A stretch of DNA of 64,000 nucleotides from Atherinomorus stipes (GCA_023101725.1 JALJCO010012596.1:124001-188000), one strand, 5' to 3'; positions 25,901-34,299 are shown, numbered from the stretch's first letter. Notes: generated from the sequence alone by a model not told the origin. Numbers and translations are program-made.

Positions 25901-26083
25901 ATGATATTTGGTCCATATCGCCCAGCCCTACCCATACACACTGAGTGGATGTCAGAGATGACCTTTCTCCACCGTTCTTCCTGTGTGCAGGGCTTCATGG
26001 TGCTGGGAGCAAGCCTGGCCTTCAACAGAGACTGGATCAGGAACTTGAAGAACCTGCCTGATAACGGAGAAGCAGATTTGTGA
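11079..26083 (+). CDS. PLTP-like BPI/LBP/CETP-family lipid-binding protein, gene span
   Basis: A multi-exon gene for a secreted BPI-fold protein that would bind lipids or lipopolysaccharide. Exons: 11079-11190, 11293-11377, 13705-13830, 15799-15946, 19004-19165, about 22938-23093, 24433-24500, 24583-24622, 24745-24784, 24869-24951, 25991-26083; splice phases agree at every join. The protein starts with a signal peptide (MTSWVLSLVFLASLVSSV), then KSRITVGALEM (family: KIRVTSKALEL), LDYSLARNPEVTPTHLDLSF, MFYMGVSELLFSSTAKAFFD, and near the C terminus VPIPLPEGINF and GFMVLGASLAF, which most resemble phospholipid transfer protein. The joined length is about 370 residues against about 480-490 for the family: the segment between FFDAGAKKK and the MKVSVEG strand is missing, and perhaps a short helix exon before 19004. 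Assignment to the superfamily is firm; PLTP versus a fish-specific paralogue is not settled, and a decayed gene is possible. Confidence 0.8.
11293..11377 (+). CDS. PLTP-like gene, exon 2
   Basis: Acceptor TTTCCATAG precedes 11293 and a strong GTAAGA donor follows 11377. With the entry phase left by exon 1 the reading is LTDRLQMLTDELLLNRPF, then NYAEDPKCTS, an amphipathic helix where the family has its first long helix. It is too short to appear as an open frame of its own. The phases on both sides fit, which is the main support. Confidence 0.6.
11988..12843. mobile_element. THAP-derived palindromic MITE, copy B (left-truncated, rearranged)
   Basis: It lacks the left end: homology starts with CTAACACGACTGTGCA in what is the central loop of complete copies, and continues to the intact right end ATAATCCCCTAT. 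It has an extra partial duplication of the CCAAGAAAGGAGACGC segment (12130-12260). The right arm (12407-12616, minus) still reads KIGSVPPRFQWNNWG. It sits in intron 2 of the PLTP-like gene. Confidence 0.8.
12844..13704. other. Intron 2 remainder, nothing recognised
   Basis: Intronic sequence with CpG-bearing stretches around 12860-13300 and no coding homology. A CACGAC/GTCGTG-containing part near 13060-13300 has weak internal symmetry, possibly an old MITE. Confidence 0.35.
13705..13830 (+). CDS. PLTP-like gene, exon 3
   Basis: Acceptor CCTCCTTTCAG and donor GTGAGT frame the translation LTITQLTIHQANLRFHNSG, then LQLQIQNADVTVRT. It corresponds to the family segment with alternating strand residues before LQIT.NA. 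Exit phase two. Confidence 0.8.
14400..14515. repeat. GAGTC-rich simple repeat
   Basis: Short GAGTC and GCGAGT words recur at irregular spacing (for example GAGTCAAGTCGAGTCTCGAG). Intronic, non-coding. Confidence 0.6.
14554..15401. mobile_element. Long palindromic MITE, TTAA-flanked (copy 1)
   Basis: It starts AGGGGAAGTTCAGAATTTTT and ends in the inverse ATCCTGAACTTCCCCT, with TTAA at 14550-14553 and 15402-15405. The inverted arms extend several hundred bases (for example the internal pair around GCTGATGCTAATGCTAGTGG and its complement near 15270). No transposase. The second copy is at 54575-55428. Confidence 0.8.
15799..15946 (+). CDS. PLTP-like gene, exon 4
   Basis: Acceptor TTGGTTTAG and donor GTGAGT. 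The translation, FVPDAKGMKATVDVKLSRDK followed by DLTCKVGWKRPG, matches the GxxxxxxxGVSIxxxLxLSRD..G strand pair of the N-terminal barrel and contains one Cys at the position of the conserved disulphide. The exon ends in phase zero. Confidence 0.85.
16090..16500 (+). mobile_element. Decayed Tc1-like transposase remnant
   Basis: The plus strand has RSWSDKTTVELSGHQTPN followed by a VKHGGGS-like GGTGGTGGTAGCATCATGG stretch and SQSPDLSP-type residues near 16480, the order of a Tc1 DDE core, all in broken frames. It belongs to a different subfamily from the copies at 3747 and 8646. Confidence 0.7.
16780..17215. repeat. LINE-derived 3' sequence with (AT)n
   Basis: It begins with TTCAAAGTTTATTTGTATAG, a sequence like that at 30766, typical of fish LINE 3' regions in antisense, then an (AT)17 run at 16939-16972, then AAGTGAGTTTTTAGGTTTGC. 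There is no open frame. The family is not assigned. Confidence 0.45.
17365..18478. mobile_element. THAP-derived palindromic MITE, copy C (complete)
   Basis: Both ends, ATAGGGGATTATCACG and CGTGATAATCCCCTAT, are present. Internal modules have many small deletions relative to the others. Its right arm is the exception: on the minus strand at 18194-18403 it keeps an uninterrupted THAP-domain frame (listed separately). It lies in intron 4 of the PLTP-like gene. Confidence 0.8.
18161..18403 (-). pseudogene. THAP zinc-finger domain frame inside MITE copy C
   Basis: The 80-codon minus-strand frame reads MAQSKSQCCCSVPLCTSNKQ, then YLSFHGFPTEKTLWKKLMKA, ICRSEGPKFKIKQG and TYVCSRHFNDADY. This is a recognisable THAP domain: the Cys pair CSVPLC near the start, a central Trp with basic residues, and the VCSRHF Cys-His pair, i.e. 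the C2CH zinc ligands. It ends soon after the domain, so no catalytic or effector part follows. It is the best preserved of the THAP modules in this family and shows what the other copies derive from. There is no intron between the two halves of the domain. Expression is unknown. Confidence 0.75.
19004..19165 (+). CDS. PLTP-like gene, exon 5
   Basis: The poly-pyrimidine acceptor (T-run then TGCATCTGCAG) precedes 19004 and GTGAGA follows 19165. It reads VCFFLKRRIQRLVNTMSATI, then LLDYSLARNPEVTPTHLDL, matching the family's conserved (I/L)DYSL...P..T...LDL motif. It is in phase zero on both sides. Compared with the family a helical stretch just before this exon is not found between 15947 and 19003. 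Confidence 0.85.
19434..19560 (+). mobile_element. tRNA-like SINE
   Basis: A box-A-like TGGCTGACTGGTAAGTG and a box-B-like GGGAATCGAATCTC at the correct spacing (about 40 bp) are followed by a shared tail ending CCACATTGCTATTAG. An inverted copy is at 20535-20645 and a third at 39608-39730. Confidence 0.65.
19697..20420. mobile_element. Palindromic MITE (TTAAAGGAATAGTTC family)
   Basis: The left end TTAAAGGAATAGTTCACCC is followed by a large inversion: CCAAGTGTCCTGAGTGGGTA around 19940 recurs as its complement near 20385-20405, and TACTATATTTTTAGAGCCTA is likewise mirrored. Shorter relatives lie at 47556-47745 and 57086-57390. Confidence 0.65.
20535..20645 (-). mobile_element. tRNA-like SINE, inverted copy
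   Basis: Reverse complement of the SINE at 19434: the minus strand has the box-B-like segment (GGGATCAAATCCCGCC) and the tail ACCTTGCCACATTC. Confidence 0.65.
20660..20948. mobile_element. Partial TTAA-type MITE related to 7451-7825
   Basis: The inverted counterparts of GTAAGCGATAGTTATGGATT and of the GAGACTTGCGAGTG-like segment of the 7451 element are present, and the right end GCCCCT abuts TTAA at 20949-20952. The other terminus is not recognisable. Confidence 0.5.
21000..21430. repeat. GACCAAGACC-rich degenerate repeat
   Basis: AAGACC, GAGACC and ACCAAGA words recur in two clusters (21010-21110 and 21285-21420) separated by an AT-rich stretch. Non-coding. Confidence 0.55.
21631..22103. 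mobile_element. GC-rich MITE with GCCCCGTTTCCACC ends (copy 1)
   Basis: It starts GCCCCGTTTCCACCCGCGGG and ends with the inverse TGGTGGAAACGGGGC; both ends are followed inward by GGTCGGGTC-type sequence. A second copy, in inverted orientation, is at 54101-54570. No coding content. Confidence 0.75.
22130..22470 (+). mobile_element. LINE 3' untranslated end
   Basis: The sequence ends with a GCACTTTCTGAGGCTACTG stretch, then AAAAGGTGCTATAACAATAA and a GATTTGATTTGATT tail, the kind of terminal repeat tail left by L2-type LINEs. No reverse transcriptase is attached. Confidence 0.5.
22938..23093 (+). CDS. PLTP-like gene, exon 6
   Basis: It encodes HRMNQNPDLKNHGLDPVFSQ, then SHMFYMGVSELLFSSTAKAF, corresponding to the MVYVAFSEFFFDSA.ESYF block of the family. 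The donor GTGGGA follows 23093. The start is uncertain: acceptors ending at 22904, 22915 or 22937 all keep the frame open. Confidence 0.75.
23158..24303. mobile_element. THAP-derived palindromic MITE, copy D (complete)
   Basis: Both termini are intact and, unlike copies A and G, its two outer arms are inverted repeats of each other almost throughout (left MLTTAVPALLYCLN frame plus strand, right the complement). The plus frame at 23386 and the minus frame at 24065 both read HLKI(R/G)SVPPRF. It fills 1146 of the 1339 bp between exons 6 and 7 of the PLTP-like gene. Confidence 0.85.
24433..24500 (+). CDS. PLTP-like gene, exon 7
   Basis: Acceptor TCTGCTGCAG and donor GTATGT flank MCRGRMKVSVEGTQLVLPEN. 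It aligns with the family's LSAKMALRGKxLR strand pair in the C-terminal barrel, far downstream of where exon 6 ends, which reveals the internal gap. Phase zero in, two out. Confidence 0.8.
24583..24622 (+). CDS. PLTP-like gene, exon 8 (40 bp)
   Basis: A very short exon between TCTCTTTTTCAG and GTAAAA. With the carried-over bases it reads RCDIVTENRMLDFL and restores phase zero. Confidence 0.75.
24745..24784 (+). CDS. PLTP-like gene, exon 9 (40 bp)
   Basis: It lies between a GAGTAG acceptor and a GTAAGA donor and reads VSGVNWAANYVMQ plus one base. It corresponds to the amphipathic helix before the conserved PLPEG motif. Confidence 0.75.
24869..24951 (+). CDS. PLTP-like gene, exon 10
   Basis: Acceptor GTGTGCAG and donor GTGAGT. 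It encodes YFRRGVPIPLPEGINFAGSN, which includes the PLPEGINF motif shared with phospholipid transfer protein. Confidence 0.88.
25137..25930. mobile_element. hAT-type MITE, split by THAP-MITE copy E
   Basis: The left end TAGGGATGGACGATGTGTTATCG-like sequence and the right end GGTCCATATCGCCCAGCCCTA are inverted relatives, as in the element at 38297-38726. The THAP-derived copy E begins 27 bp inside it. The 8-bp target duplication is not preserved. Confidence 0.55.
25164..25689. mobile_element. THAP-derived palindromic MITE, copy E (left half)
   Basis: The left end ATAGGGGATTATCACGC is intact, and the plus-strand module reads through KIGSVPPRFQWNNWG (25391-25600). The homology stops abruptly after TTTTATTATAAAGTTC inside the second module, so the right half is deleted. 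Confidence 0.8.
25991..26083 (+). CDS. PLTP-like gene, terminal exon
   Basis: The acceptor CTGTGTGCAG precedes GFMVLGASLAFNRDWIRNLK and the stop codon at 26081-26083. It matches the last strand and C-terminal helix of the family (GFLTIGADLHF...). Confidence 0.88.
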   Translation, partial: GFMVLGASLAFNRDWIRNLKNLPDNGEADL

Positions 26084-26184
26084 TGCTGGATGAGAGACTT
26101 CCTGCTCTTCTCATCCACACGCTCTTCAGTCAGGAGAAGAAACCCGCTTCCTGCCTCCAGGACCGACGGCTTCCTTCCATCTGC

Positions 26185-26190
26185 AATAAA
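26185..26190 (+). promoter_or_regulatory. Poly(A) signal of the PLTP-like gene
   Basis: AATAAA occurs 102 bp after the stop codon, in CTGCAATAAAAGATT, a plausible short 3' UTR. Confidence 0.6.
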
Positions 26191-26792
26191 AGATTCAGCA
26201 TCACTCAGTCTCCTGTTCATTTAATACACCTGAGCAGAATCAGCCAATCAGAACACAGCGGCAGCTTCACATTCATGTAGCAGTTAGATCCCACTCTTCA
26301 TCCTCAGCCTCCTCTTCATCAGCAGGACCTGAGACATGTTTACAGTTGTTCATCATGGAGGCATCTAGGTTAGAGACATGTCTACACTGTGTATATGTAC
26401 ATTTAAAAAAAAAATGTATCCTAAATTAATCCCATTTTCAAACAAGAGATCTTTTTATTCATTAGTACAGCTATATCCAGATCCAAATACTGTACATTAA
26501 CTTTTGTTTTACAACTTAAAGGCTAAAACCAAGCCAGAAATCTGCAAGTAGTCCTTAGACCTGAATTTCAGCTTCACATTAATGGGTCTTTCCCACCAGC
26601 ACAGGTCAGCTCAACTCACCTAAACTCAACTCAATTCAGCTTGGCTTGGTAGCTTTTCAATTACAATCCATTACCCCGACCACGAGTGGGAGGGGTAAGA
26701 ATGAAACTGCTGCCACGTACTAGATTGTGCAACGTAAACGACAGCAACAGTTCACACTCCCTACCAGTAGGTGGCAGTAACGCACCTCATTA

Positions 26793-27474
26793 ATAGGGGA
26801 TTATCACGCTTACCGGAAGTTCCCGGTATTTAGACACTTCCTCTTCCGGGCCATGTTAACGACAGTCGTTCCTGCTCTGTTATACTGTTTAAATCGGATA
26901 AACTCCAAACATACTTAAGTTTTCATTCTAGACTGAAGTGATACTGGATCAAAAGCTGGATCAAAGCGATCGATTCGCCGCGGTGAAGGGCCGAACTTTA
27001 TAATAAAACACACGTTTGTTTGTCGCCGGTGGGGCACGACACCGGCACTTCACAGCATGCTAGCATTAGCCAGCTAGCGTTTACTGACGTGCTTAACATT
27101 GTGCGTCTTAAAACACACAAACATCTGAAAATCGGGTCTGTATCCCCCCGTTTCCAGTGGAACAACTGGGGACTGCCAAGAAAGGAGACGCTTTCAGATG
27201 CTTGTGTGTTTTCAGCCGCACTAAGTTAGGCACGTCATCGAGCTGGCTAATGCTAACCTGCCAACACGACTGTGCAGACTGCCGGCTACAAACAAACGTG
27301 TGTCGTTTTATTATAAAGTTCGGTCCTTCACCGCGGCGAATCGGTCGTTTTGTTCCACTTCTTCATTAGCATCACTTCAGTCTGGAATTAAAACTTGGCA
27401 TTGGCGTTTATCCGATTTACAAAGTTTAACAGAGTAGTAGCTGGCGGACTACTGTTAGCAGGTTAGCATTAGCC
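26793..27474. mobile_element. THAP-derived palindromic MITE, copy F (left 60 percent)
   Basis: The left end is intact, plus module 1 (27020-27229) and the minus-oriented middle module follow, and homology ends at GGTTAGCATTAGCCA, the start of module 3. It lies in the intergenic region 0.7 kb downstream of the PLTP-like gene. Confidence 0.8.
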
Positions 27475-27599
27475 AACAGTGCGACCAACAGGCGACACGG
27501 CGTTTCCAGCTCGGGTGATTTATTCTCCTCTGCTCTGCTTTTACCGAGATATCACACTTTAATGCCAATATCAGCCAATAATATCAGACATCCCTAGTA

Positions 27600-28858
27600 T
27601 ATACACTCACCGGCCACTTTATTAGGTACACCTTTCCAACTGCTCATTAACGCAAATTTCTAATCAGCCAATCACATGGCAGCAACTCAATGCATTTAGG
27701 CATGTAGACATGGTGAAGACGATCTGCTGCAGTTCAAACCAGCATCAGAATGAGGAAGAAAGGTGATTTAAGTGACTTTGAGCGTGTCATGGTTGTTGGT
27801 ATGAGTATTTCAGAAACTGATGATCTACTGGGATTTTCCTGCACAACCATCTCTAGGGTTTACAGAGAATGGTCCCAAAGAGAGAAAATATCCAGTGAGC
27901 AGCAGTTCTGTGGGCACAAATGCCTTGTTGATGCCAGAGGTCAGAGGAGAATGGCCAGACTGGTTCCAGCTGATAGAAAGGCAACAGTAACTCAAATAAG
28001 CACTTGTTCCAACCGAAGACTGCAGAAGAGCATCTCTGAATGCACAACACATCCAACCTGGAAGCAGATGGGCTACAGCAGTAGAAGATCACACCGGGTG
28101 CCACTCCTGTCAGCTAAGAACAGGAAACTGAGGCTACAATTCACACAGACTCACCAACATTGGACAATAGAAGATGGAGAAACGTTGCCTTGTCTGATGA
28201 GTCTCCATTTCTGCTGCCAAATTCAGATGGTAGACTCAGAATTTGGTGTCAACAACATGAAAGCATGGATCCATCCTGCCTTGTATCAATGGTTCAGCTT
28301 GGTGGTGGTGGTGTCATGGTGTGGGAGAGATTTTCTTGGTCCACTTTGGGCCACTTAGTACCAACTGACGATTACCGGTAAAATGGCTAACTGTGATAAA
28401 ATTCCCAATGATTAATAATACCGTTTTGAATTTTAATTGTCGTGAAAACCGTGATTGATTACTGCACTTTGAAAAACTCAGCGATGCTGCTCATTGCTGG
28501 AAAAGCAGCAGCAGTCACAGTTTGCAATGTTTGATTTATAAAAACATGGCAGAAGGTAATGAAGGCACCCTAATGGACAGCTCTCTTGAGATTTTTCCCC
28601 CTTGAAAAAAGACAAAGTAGACATTTAGATCCATTTTGGATGTTTTTAAAGATGCTGGGGGATATTGCTATAACACCGCGATAAAAATGATAACCATGAT
28701 CCTTCTGGTCACAATAACCGTCAATATGGAGCAAAATCTCTGAGGAATGTTTCCAGGACCTTGCTGAATCTATGCTACGAAGGATTAAAGCAGTTCAGAA
28801 GGCAAAAGTGGGTCCAACCCAGAACTAGCAAGGAGTACCTAATAAAGTGAGTGTATAC
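27600..28858 (+). mobile_element. Tc1-like transposon with its catalytic middle replaced
   Basis: The ends are the inverted ACTCACCGGCCACTTTATTAGG type (right end CCTAATAAAGTGAGTGTATA). The plus-strand frame at 27750-28358 begins MRKKGDLSDFERVMVVGMSI with the helix-turn-helix region SETDDLLGFSCTTISRVYREW, then WTIEDGETLPCLM. After CTTAGTACCAACTGA the sequence jumps to unrelated DNA until GTCAATATGGAGC near 28720, where the transposon resumes with its C-terminal part. The DDE core between is gone. Confidence 0.85.
28366..28722. mobile_element. Insert inside the Tc1 element, probable hAT-like MITE
   Basis: The segment starts ATTACCGGTAAAATGGC and ends GGTCACAATAACCGTCA; the ends TGACGATTA and TAACCGTCA are near-inverses. 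It replaces the transposase core. Superfamily by analogy only. Confidence 0.45.
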
Positions 28859-28873
28859 ATACATTATACATAA

Positions 28874-29015
<142 letters not shown>

Positions 29016-29016
29016 A

Positions 29017-29225
29017 TACACTACTCACAAAAAGTTAGGGATATTCAACTTTCGGTTTTTGGAGAACAGAATGATGCAGAATAAATATTTAACCATTGAA
29101 AAATGTACATGTGCATTGAAAAGTTTAGAGAAAGTCTAGTTCAGTTCACCTGGAAAGGTTGTAGTGGATTTTAGATTCATTCTGACATGAAAAAGCCAAA
29201 TCCCTGACTTTTTGTGAGTAGTGTA
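29017..29225. mobile_element. Short MITE with CACTACTCACAAAAAGT ends
   Basis: The left end TACACTACTCACAAAAAGTT and the right end ACTTTTTGTGAGTAGTGTA are inverted repeats with TA at each border; 209 bp, no coding. Mariner/Tc1-type by its TA target. Confidence 0.8.
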
Positions 29226-29227
29226 TA

Positions 29228-29885
29228 AATATATATATATATGTCTACATCCTGGAAGAGGAGGTGGAGGTGGTGGAGAACTACAAATACCTGGAGTTCA
29301 GCTGGACAACAGACTCGAGTGGAAATGCAACACTGACTACATCTATAAGAAAGGTCTGAGCAGACTCTACTTAAGGAAGCTGAGATCATTCAACGTCTGC
29401 ACCAAGATGTTGCAGATCTTCTATAAGTCTGTTGTAGAAAGTGCAATCAGCTTTGCAGCATCTGCTGGGGAAGCAGCATCAGAACCAGAGACTTGAAGAA
29501 ACTAAACAAGCTGATCAAGAAAGCTGGTTCTGTGCTGGGAATAACTCTGGAGCCGCTGGAGCTGATCGTTCAAAAAAGAATGCTTCACAAGCTGATGAAG
29601 ATGATGGAGGACACTTCCCATCCTCTCCACAACACGGTGAAGAATCAACAGAGTGTGTTCAGTGGGAGGCTGCGTCAGGTTCGCTGTAGGACGGAGAGAT
29701 ACAGAAATTCATTCCTGCCAGCAACCATCACCCTAAAGAACAAGACTAACTGACTTTTTTGTTTATTTAAAAAAAAAAAAAAAAAAAAGAAAAAAGTGAG
29801 CTTTTACAATACTGAATTTCCCTTCTGGTATGAATAAAGTATTTTTCATTTAATTTTCATTTAATTTCATTTCATTTCATGTAAA
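29228..29885 (+). mobile_element. L2/Rex-like LINE 3' end (reverse-transcriptase C terminus and tail)
   Basis: Two joined frames read VEVVENYKYLGVQLDNRLEW (one base change from the visible YLEFSW frame), then LRKLRSFNVCTKMLQIFYKS, KKLNKLIKKAGSVLG and FSGRLRQVRCRTERYRNSFL, the conserved C-terminal end of fish LINE ORF2. A poly-A stretch, GTGAGCTTTTACAATACTG, and a TTTCATTTCAT tail follow. The same 3' terminus recurs at 49862-49966. Confidence 0.8.
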
Positions 29886-30116
29886 CTGTACAAACATCTT
29901 AATGTTACAGGACGGCAGAATGAGGTCACACATCATTAAAACCAGTCAGATTTGTTTTTATTCGTCGTTTTTTCTGCTGATGTTGCAATAGGATGTAATT
30001 GTTTAGAAATGTCATAATACTGTGTTATCAGCCAATCATGCTCCTGCTGTTTTGAGGAAGTGTGTGTGTGTAGTTCCTATTTAGTGACTATCAGTGTTCC
30101 TCATTATTTTTCACAG

Positions 30117-30192
30117 CTTTCTGGTCGCATCATTGAAAGGCTTCAGATTCTGTCGGGCTGCAGGAGAATTCACCCAGACCACGTCAGGTTTT
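30117..30192 (+). CDS. Candidate isolated exon, unidentified
   Basis: A 76-bp block lies between a strong acceptor (CCTCATTATTTTTCACAG) and a GTGAGT donor. Two of the three plus frames are open: LSGRIIERLQILSGCRRI and FLVASLKGFRFCRAAGEF. No partner exon with a matching phase was recognised, and it lies between the two genes. It could be an untranslated first exon of the NLR gene, an exon of another gene, or chance. Confidence 0.25.
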
Positions 30193-30765
30193 GTGAGTTT
30201 TTAACCCATTTTGCCTCTGGTCACCTTTAGAAGACGAATGATTGTTTTAAACAACCTGGCTGAACTCTCTAAACTATCTAACATGCTCTGAATGACGGTT
30301 ATTGGTCTTGCTTTATACAGACCGCAGCGTTTTAGAATATTAAATGTTCCGTGTAATTAAACACCTCACCAATGTTCGATTTTTACACGCATGCTGTCAG
30401 ATTAACTGCAGCTGCATGGAAACAACAAAAAGGTTAACCTCAAGGGGCCCCTTGATCTTTCACTTTTCATCAAAAATGGCTAAAAAGCACACAAATTAAA
30501 TTGAAAGCTGGTCTTTAACCATTATGAGTACAAGCATGGTTGTAGTTAATACTCTGAATCCCCCCCCCCCCAGCAGTTAGAACTGGCCTAACTACCACTG
30601 GAACCAAATAATAGGGGTTCAAATACAGTGAAACTGATGGATTTTATGTCTGCATATTTTTTTTCTTTTTATAAACATTTGCCTTCAAAATTACTTTAAG
30701 TTTAGGGGGTGGACTGGAAAATACAATGGGGGCACAACTTTAAGAACAACATGAAATGAGTATTT

Positions 30766-30905
30766 CAAATCAAATCAAATCAAACTTTATTTATAAAGCA
30801 CTTTTCATACCATTAAAAGGCAACACAAAGTGCTCGACATAATAAAAACAAATGCAAATTCAAATAAAAACAAGCCTTAACATATCCAAGTATATAACGC
30901 ACACA
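30766..30905. repeat. LINE-derived antisense tail
   Basis: An AAATCAAATCAAATCAAA tandem start is followed by CTTTATTTATAAAGCACTTT, the reverse complement of a common fish LINE terminus, similar to 16780 and 22410. Confidence 0.5.
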
Positions 30906-32470
30906 TGCACACACCCAAACCCCCCTCCCAATTTGACACCTGAAACCCCCAACTTCTGTCTCTTAATCGAACAGGTATAAAAACACTAACAGTAAAAACC
31001 ATCTGGGATGACGCTGCTGTGAGGAAACCATATCTTGGGGATCCATTCACAACGGGAGCCGGCCCAGCCTAGCCACATAGAGCCCAGCTGCAGGGACCCC
31101 CCCCAGATCAGGACAGGCCAGGGTTCACACCACAGCAGCAGGTTTGCGGTGCAGGACCCCAGACACCAAGAAAAGGGCATCCACCACCATTTCACACAAG
31201 TTTTTCCAAAGATAGGACCAGGTGAACTAATGTGTGTTATTTGGAGACCCTTGGTAACCATTAATCATTAATGCTGTGAGGCTGACGATATGGCAAAGTT
31301 ATAGTTGCAGGCTTTGGCAATGTAAACATCCTGATTCTGATTCACGAATTAAAGGATGGATATGAAACACGGACAGATCAGCGACATCACGTGTGTCCAG
31401 GTTGCAGTTGCAATAGCAGATAAACAACTCCAGCCGCCGAGTTTCCAGGCTAACTGCCAATATAACAAGGGACCAGCAGTCTGCAGCATGTCCAACAACT
31501 ACTGCAGAGGAGTTTTATCACTGACAGCTCACATAAGTAACATTAGCATAGAGCTAGCTTACCGATCCAGGAGAAAAGTCGCCCTCTCCGTGTTTTGATG
31601 CCGTGGAAAATGTTTATGTGGGTCCATCGAGTGTAGCTTCACTTAAATTTACTCCAGCTTTTGCTCTTCTCAGGACACTCCTCTTCTTAGACGGATAAAA
31701 ATATGTCCGGGACTCTAAAGCAGCTGCTTGACTTGCCGACTCCACTATTTTTTCCAGTGTCAGTCTAGCTGTGCCGAACATACTATTGCCACACAGAGAC
31801 CGTATCTGGCAACCTGCAATGGCGGCCTGTATTGGCTCGTAGGTGTTAATATAACTCCATTGTCAAACCCGTTAAAATTGATTTTATAGTTAGTTAGTTA
31901 GCTTTTATTATATTTCAAGCAAATATTAAACCAGGAACAGAACAAACAAGTAATGCAGAGCTATACAAGCTGACAGTTAAATCCAAAATTCAACTGAAAC
32001 ATGAAATAAGAATCTCTGATGCTGGAAAAGGAGACTTACTGAACTCCACCCCAATTTATTTTCAGGCTAAAAATAATTTTTCAAGTAAATTATGTACTTT
32101 TATTTTGCACCTCTCCAAACGCTACGTGGAGTTTTTTTTTTTTTTTAAATATATCTTTTAATAAAAATGTTCTTTATTCCTTTTGATTAATAACCTTTGA
32201 TTAATAAGTAAATGAAATATTGATAAGAGAGGACAATGTCAGGCTTATGCTGGCTTTAGTACTTGTCGAGTACTTGAGCTAACGTTTGCCATCATTTGTT
32301 GGGTCATCTGGGGGGATCCCGAGGTGTTGATTTGATTTCTGATAATCTTTTGTCTCTAAGGCCTGTACCAAGATGCTGGATTAACATTACCGGTAAGGTT
32401 GGGAAATATGCCGGTATGATTTCACAATATGATATTTACATGAGAGAGATACAGTATGATATTTACATCC
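30906..32470. other. Intergenic, no gene recognised
   Basis: Unique-looking sequence with short frames only. Part (32380-32470) is AT-rich with ACAGTATGATATTTACAT repeated twice. No conserved motif was seen. Confidence 0.4.
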
Positions 32471-32479
32471 TGTTATATT

Positions 32480-32878
32480 TAGGGCTGGACAATTAACCGA
32501 ATTTTAATCGTGATTTCAATTTAGCCTTTTCACGATCATAAAAACAGTATAATCAAAGAAAATCAATTAATCCTGAAGTGAACAGACTGGTGGAGTTATA
32601 GGAAGCAAACTGCAAGGAGTGTAGAACAGGAATGCATGTAGACAGTATTCATTTTTATTGCTATTATTATCTTAAATAACATTCTTATTTTACTCCTTTA
32701 CTTGTCTCTAACTTATTTCTGGTTTTATTTTTTTTTAAAGTTATATTTGAAGTTGAGTTTGGTGGTTCAATAAACACTTTTTATAAAATCAATGAATAAT
32801 CGTGTGTATTAATCGTGATTTCAATATCAGTCAAGATAATCGTGATTATAATTTTTTCCATAATCGTCCAGCCCTATA
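32480..32878. mobile_element. hAT-type MITE with 8-bp target duplication
   Basis: The ends TAGGGCTGGACAATTA and TAATCGTCCAGCCCTA are inverted repeats, flanked by GTTATATT at 32472-32479 and 32879-32886. The interior is AT-rich, with AATCGTGATTTCAAT in both orientations. Confidence 0.8.
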
Positions 32879-32929
32879 GTTATATTGTATAACATATACT
32901 GTTGCATTAGTTGTGCAAACATTATTTTT

Positions 32930-33630
32930 TTGTAATGACCTGGCTGCACCTCAACAGACCACAAAGGTGTCTCCTGATTATTTAAACTATCCATCTGGAA
33001 GACAATCCTTTAACATAAACTGTCACAGCTATGCAGATGATACACAACTTTATGTGTCTCTGTCACAAGATGACTGCAGCCCAATAGACTCACTGTGTCG
33101 GTGTATGGAGCAGATAAACAGAATTAAGTTTTGTCCCCCAGAAAGACCAGGAGAAACTCACCCATGTGTTCATCTCCAGTAGACTGGATTACTGTACTTG
33201 ACTCCACCCCCCTCCCCTATCCAGAACGCTGAGTTCTGACCAGAACTAAAAGATCTGAACACATCACACCAGTTTTAAATTCTTTACTGGCTTCCAGTTA
33301 GTCAGAGAATAGATTAGAACATCCTACTGATTGTCTACAATTCCCAGAATAGTTTAGGCCCATAATACATCTGTGATATGTTCAGAGAGTATAAACCCAG
33401 CAGGGCTCTTACATCCAAGGACTTGGTGTAGCTAGTCCAGACTAGAGTCCAGGCTAAACACGAAGAAGCAGCATTTAGCTGTATGCTGTAAACCAGTGGA
33501 ACAATCTGCCAGTGGAAATGAAACTTTCACCAACTGTAGACACTTTTAAGTCCAAGTTGAAAACATTTCTCATCTCATGTTTCTATCCATGAAATCTGCA
33601 CAGTATCTTTTAACTTATATAGCTTGTATT
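32930..33630 (+). mobile_element. L2/CR1-like LINE reverse-transcriptase fragment
   Basis: The plus strand reads INCHSYADDTQLYVSLSQDD, the catalytic YADD box of reverse transcriptase, and after a deletion continues with SRLDYC-, LLAS(S)-, KPSRALTSKDL- and VDTFKSKLKTFL-like peptides in shifting frames, the usual C-terminal order. Inactive. Confidence 0.8.
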
Positions 33631-33765
33631 TCAGAGTGCCTTTACCTCATCCATAGCATTTTATCCTATTGAAAAAATAGTGTAACAATGCAACATCGGT
33701 AAGGGTGGCCTTAATAATTTTTATTTATTTATTTTATAGATTTCATTATGATTAATATGATTTAG

Positions 33766-33897
33766 TCAGTCAGTCAGTCAGTCATTTTCTGTACCGCTTA
33801 TCCAGTTCAGGGTCGCGGGGGTTGCTGGAGCCCATCCCAGCTACCATCAGGCGAGAGGCGGGGTACACCCTGGACAGGTCGCCAGTCTGTTGCAGTC
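33766..33897 (-). mobile_element. SINE/LINE 3'-tail insertion, 8-bp target duplication
   Basis: Minus-strand copy of the module at 10161: a (TCAG)n tail, CTGTACCGCTTATCCAGTTC, then GGACAGGTCGCCAGTCTG, bracketed by TGATTTAG at 33758-33765 and 33898-33905. Confidence 0.8.
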
Positions 33898-34299
33898 TGA
33901 TTTAGTTTCTTTGTATATATTTATATATATGAATACTTGTGTTTTTCCCACCTGTAATGCTTTTTTAATGTTTTATACAATGTAATTCCCTCGAAGCACA
34001 GGCAAACACAAGTGGTTTTCTTGCTACTGGTTTATTTGAAGATTTCTCCTCAAATTTCACCGTGAAAACTGAACAAAAATATTAAAAGGACAAACAATAC
34101 AGACCATGTTAGGTTACATAAATAACATGCATAGTTTACAACTTATCTTTCACTAAAGTAAAAGGAAAAGGCTAAACACATAAATACCTCGTTGGCTGCA
34201 TGCTCTGCAAGAGAATATTTCAGTTTTCAGAATGTCCAAAGTCCAGACCAACTTTTGCACCCTGCAGCATCCTTTCTAGATCGATGCGCATGCTTGCTT

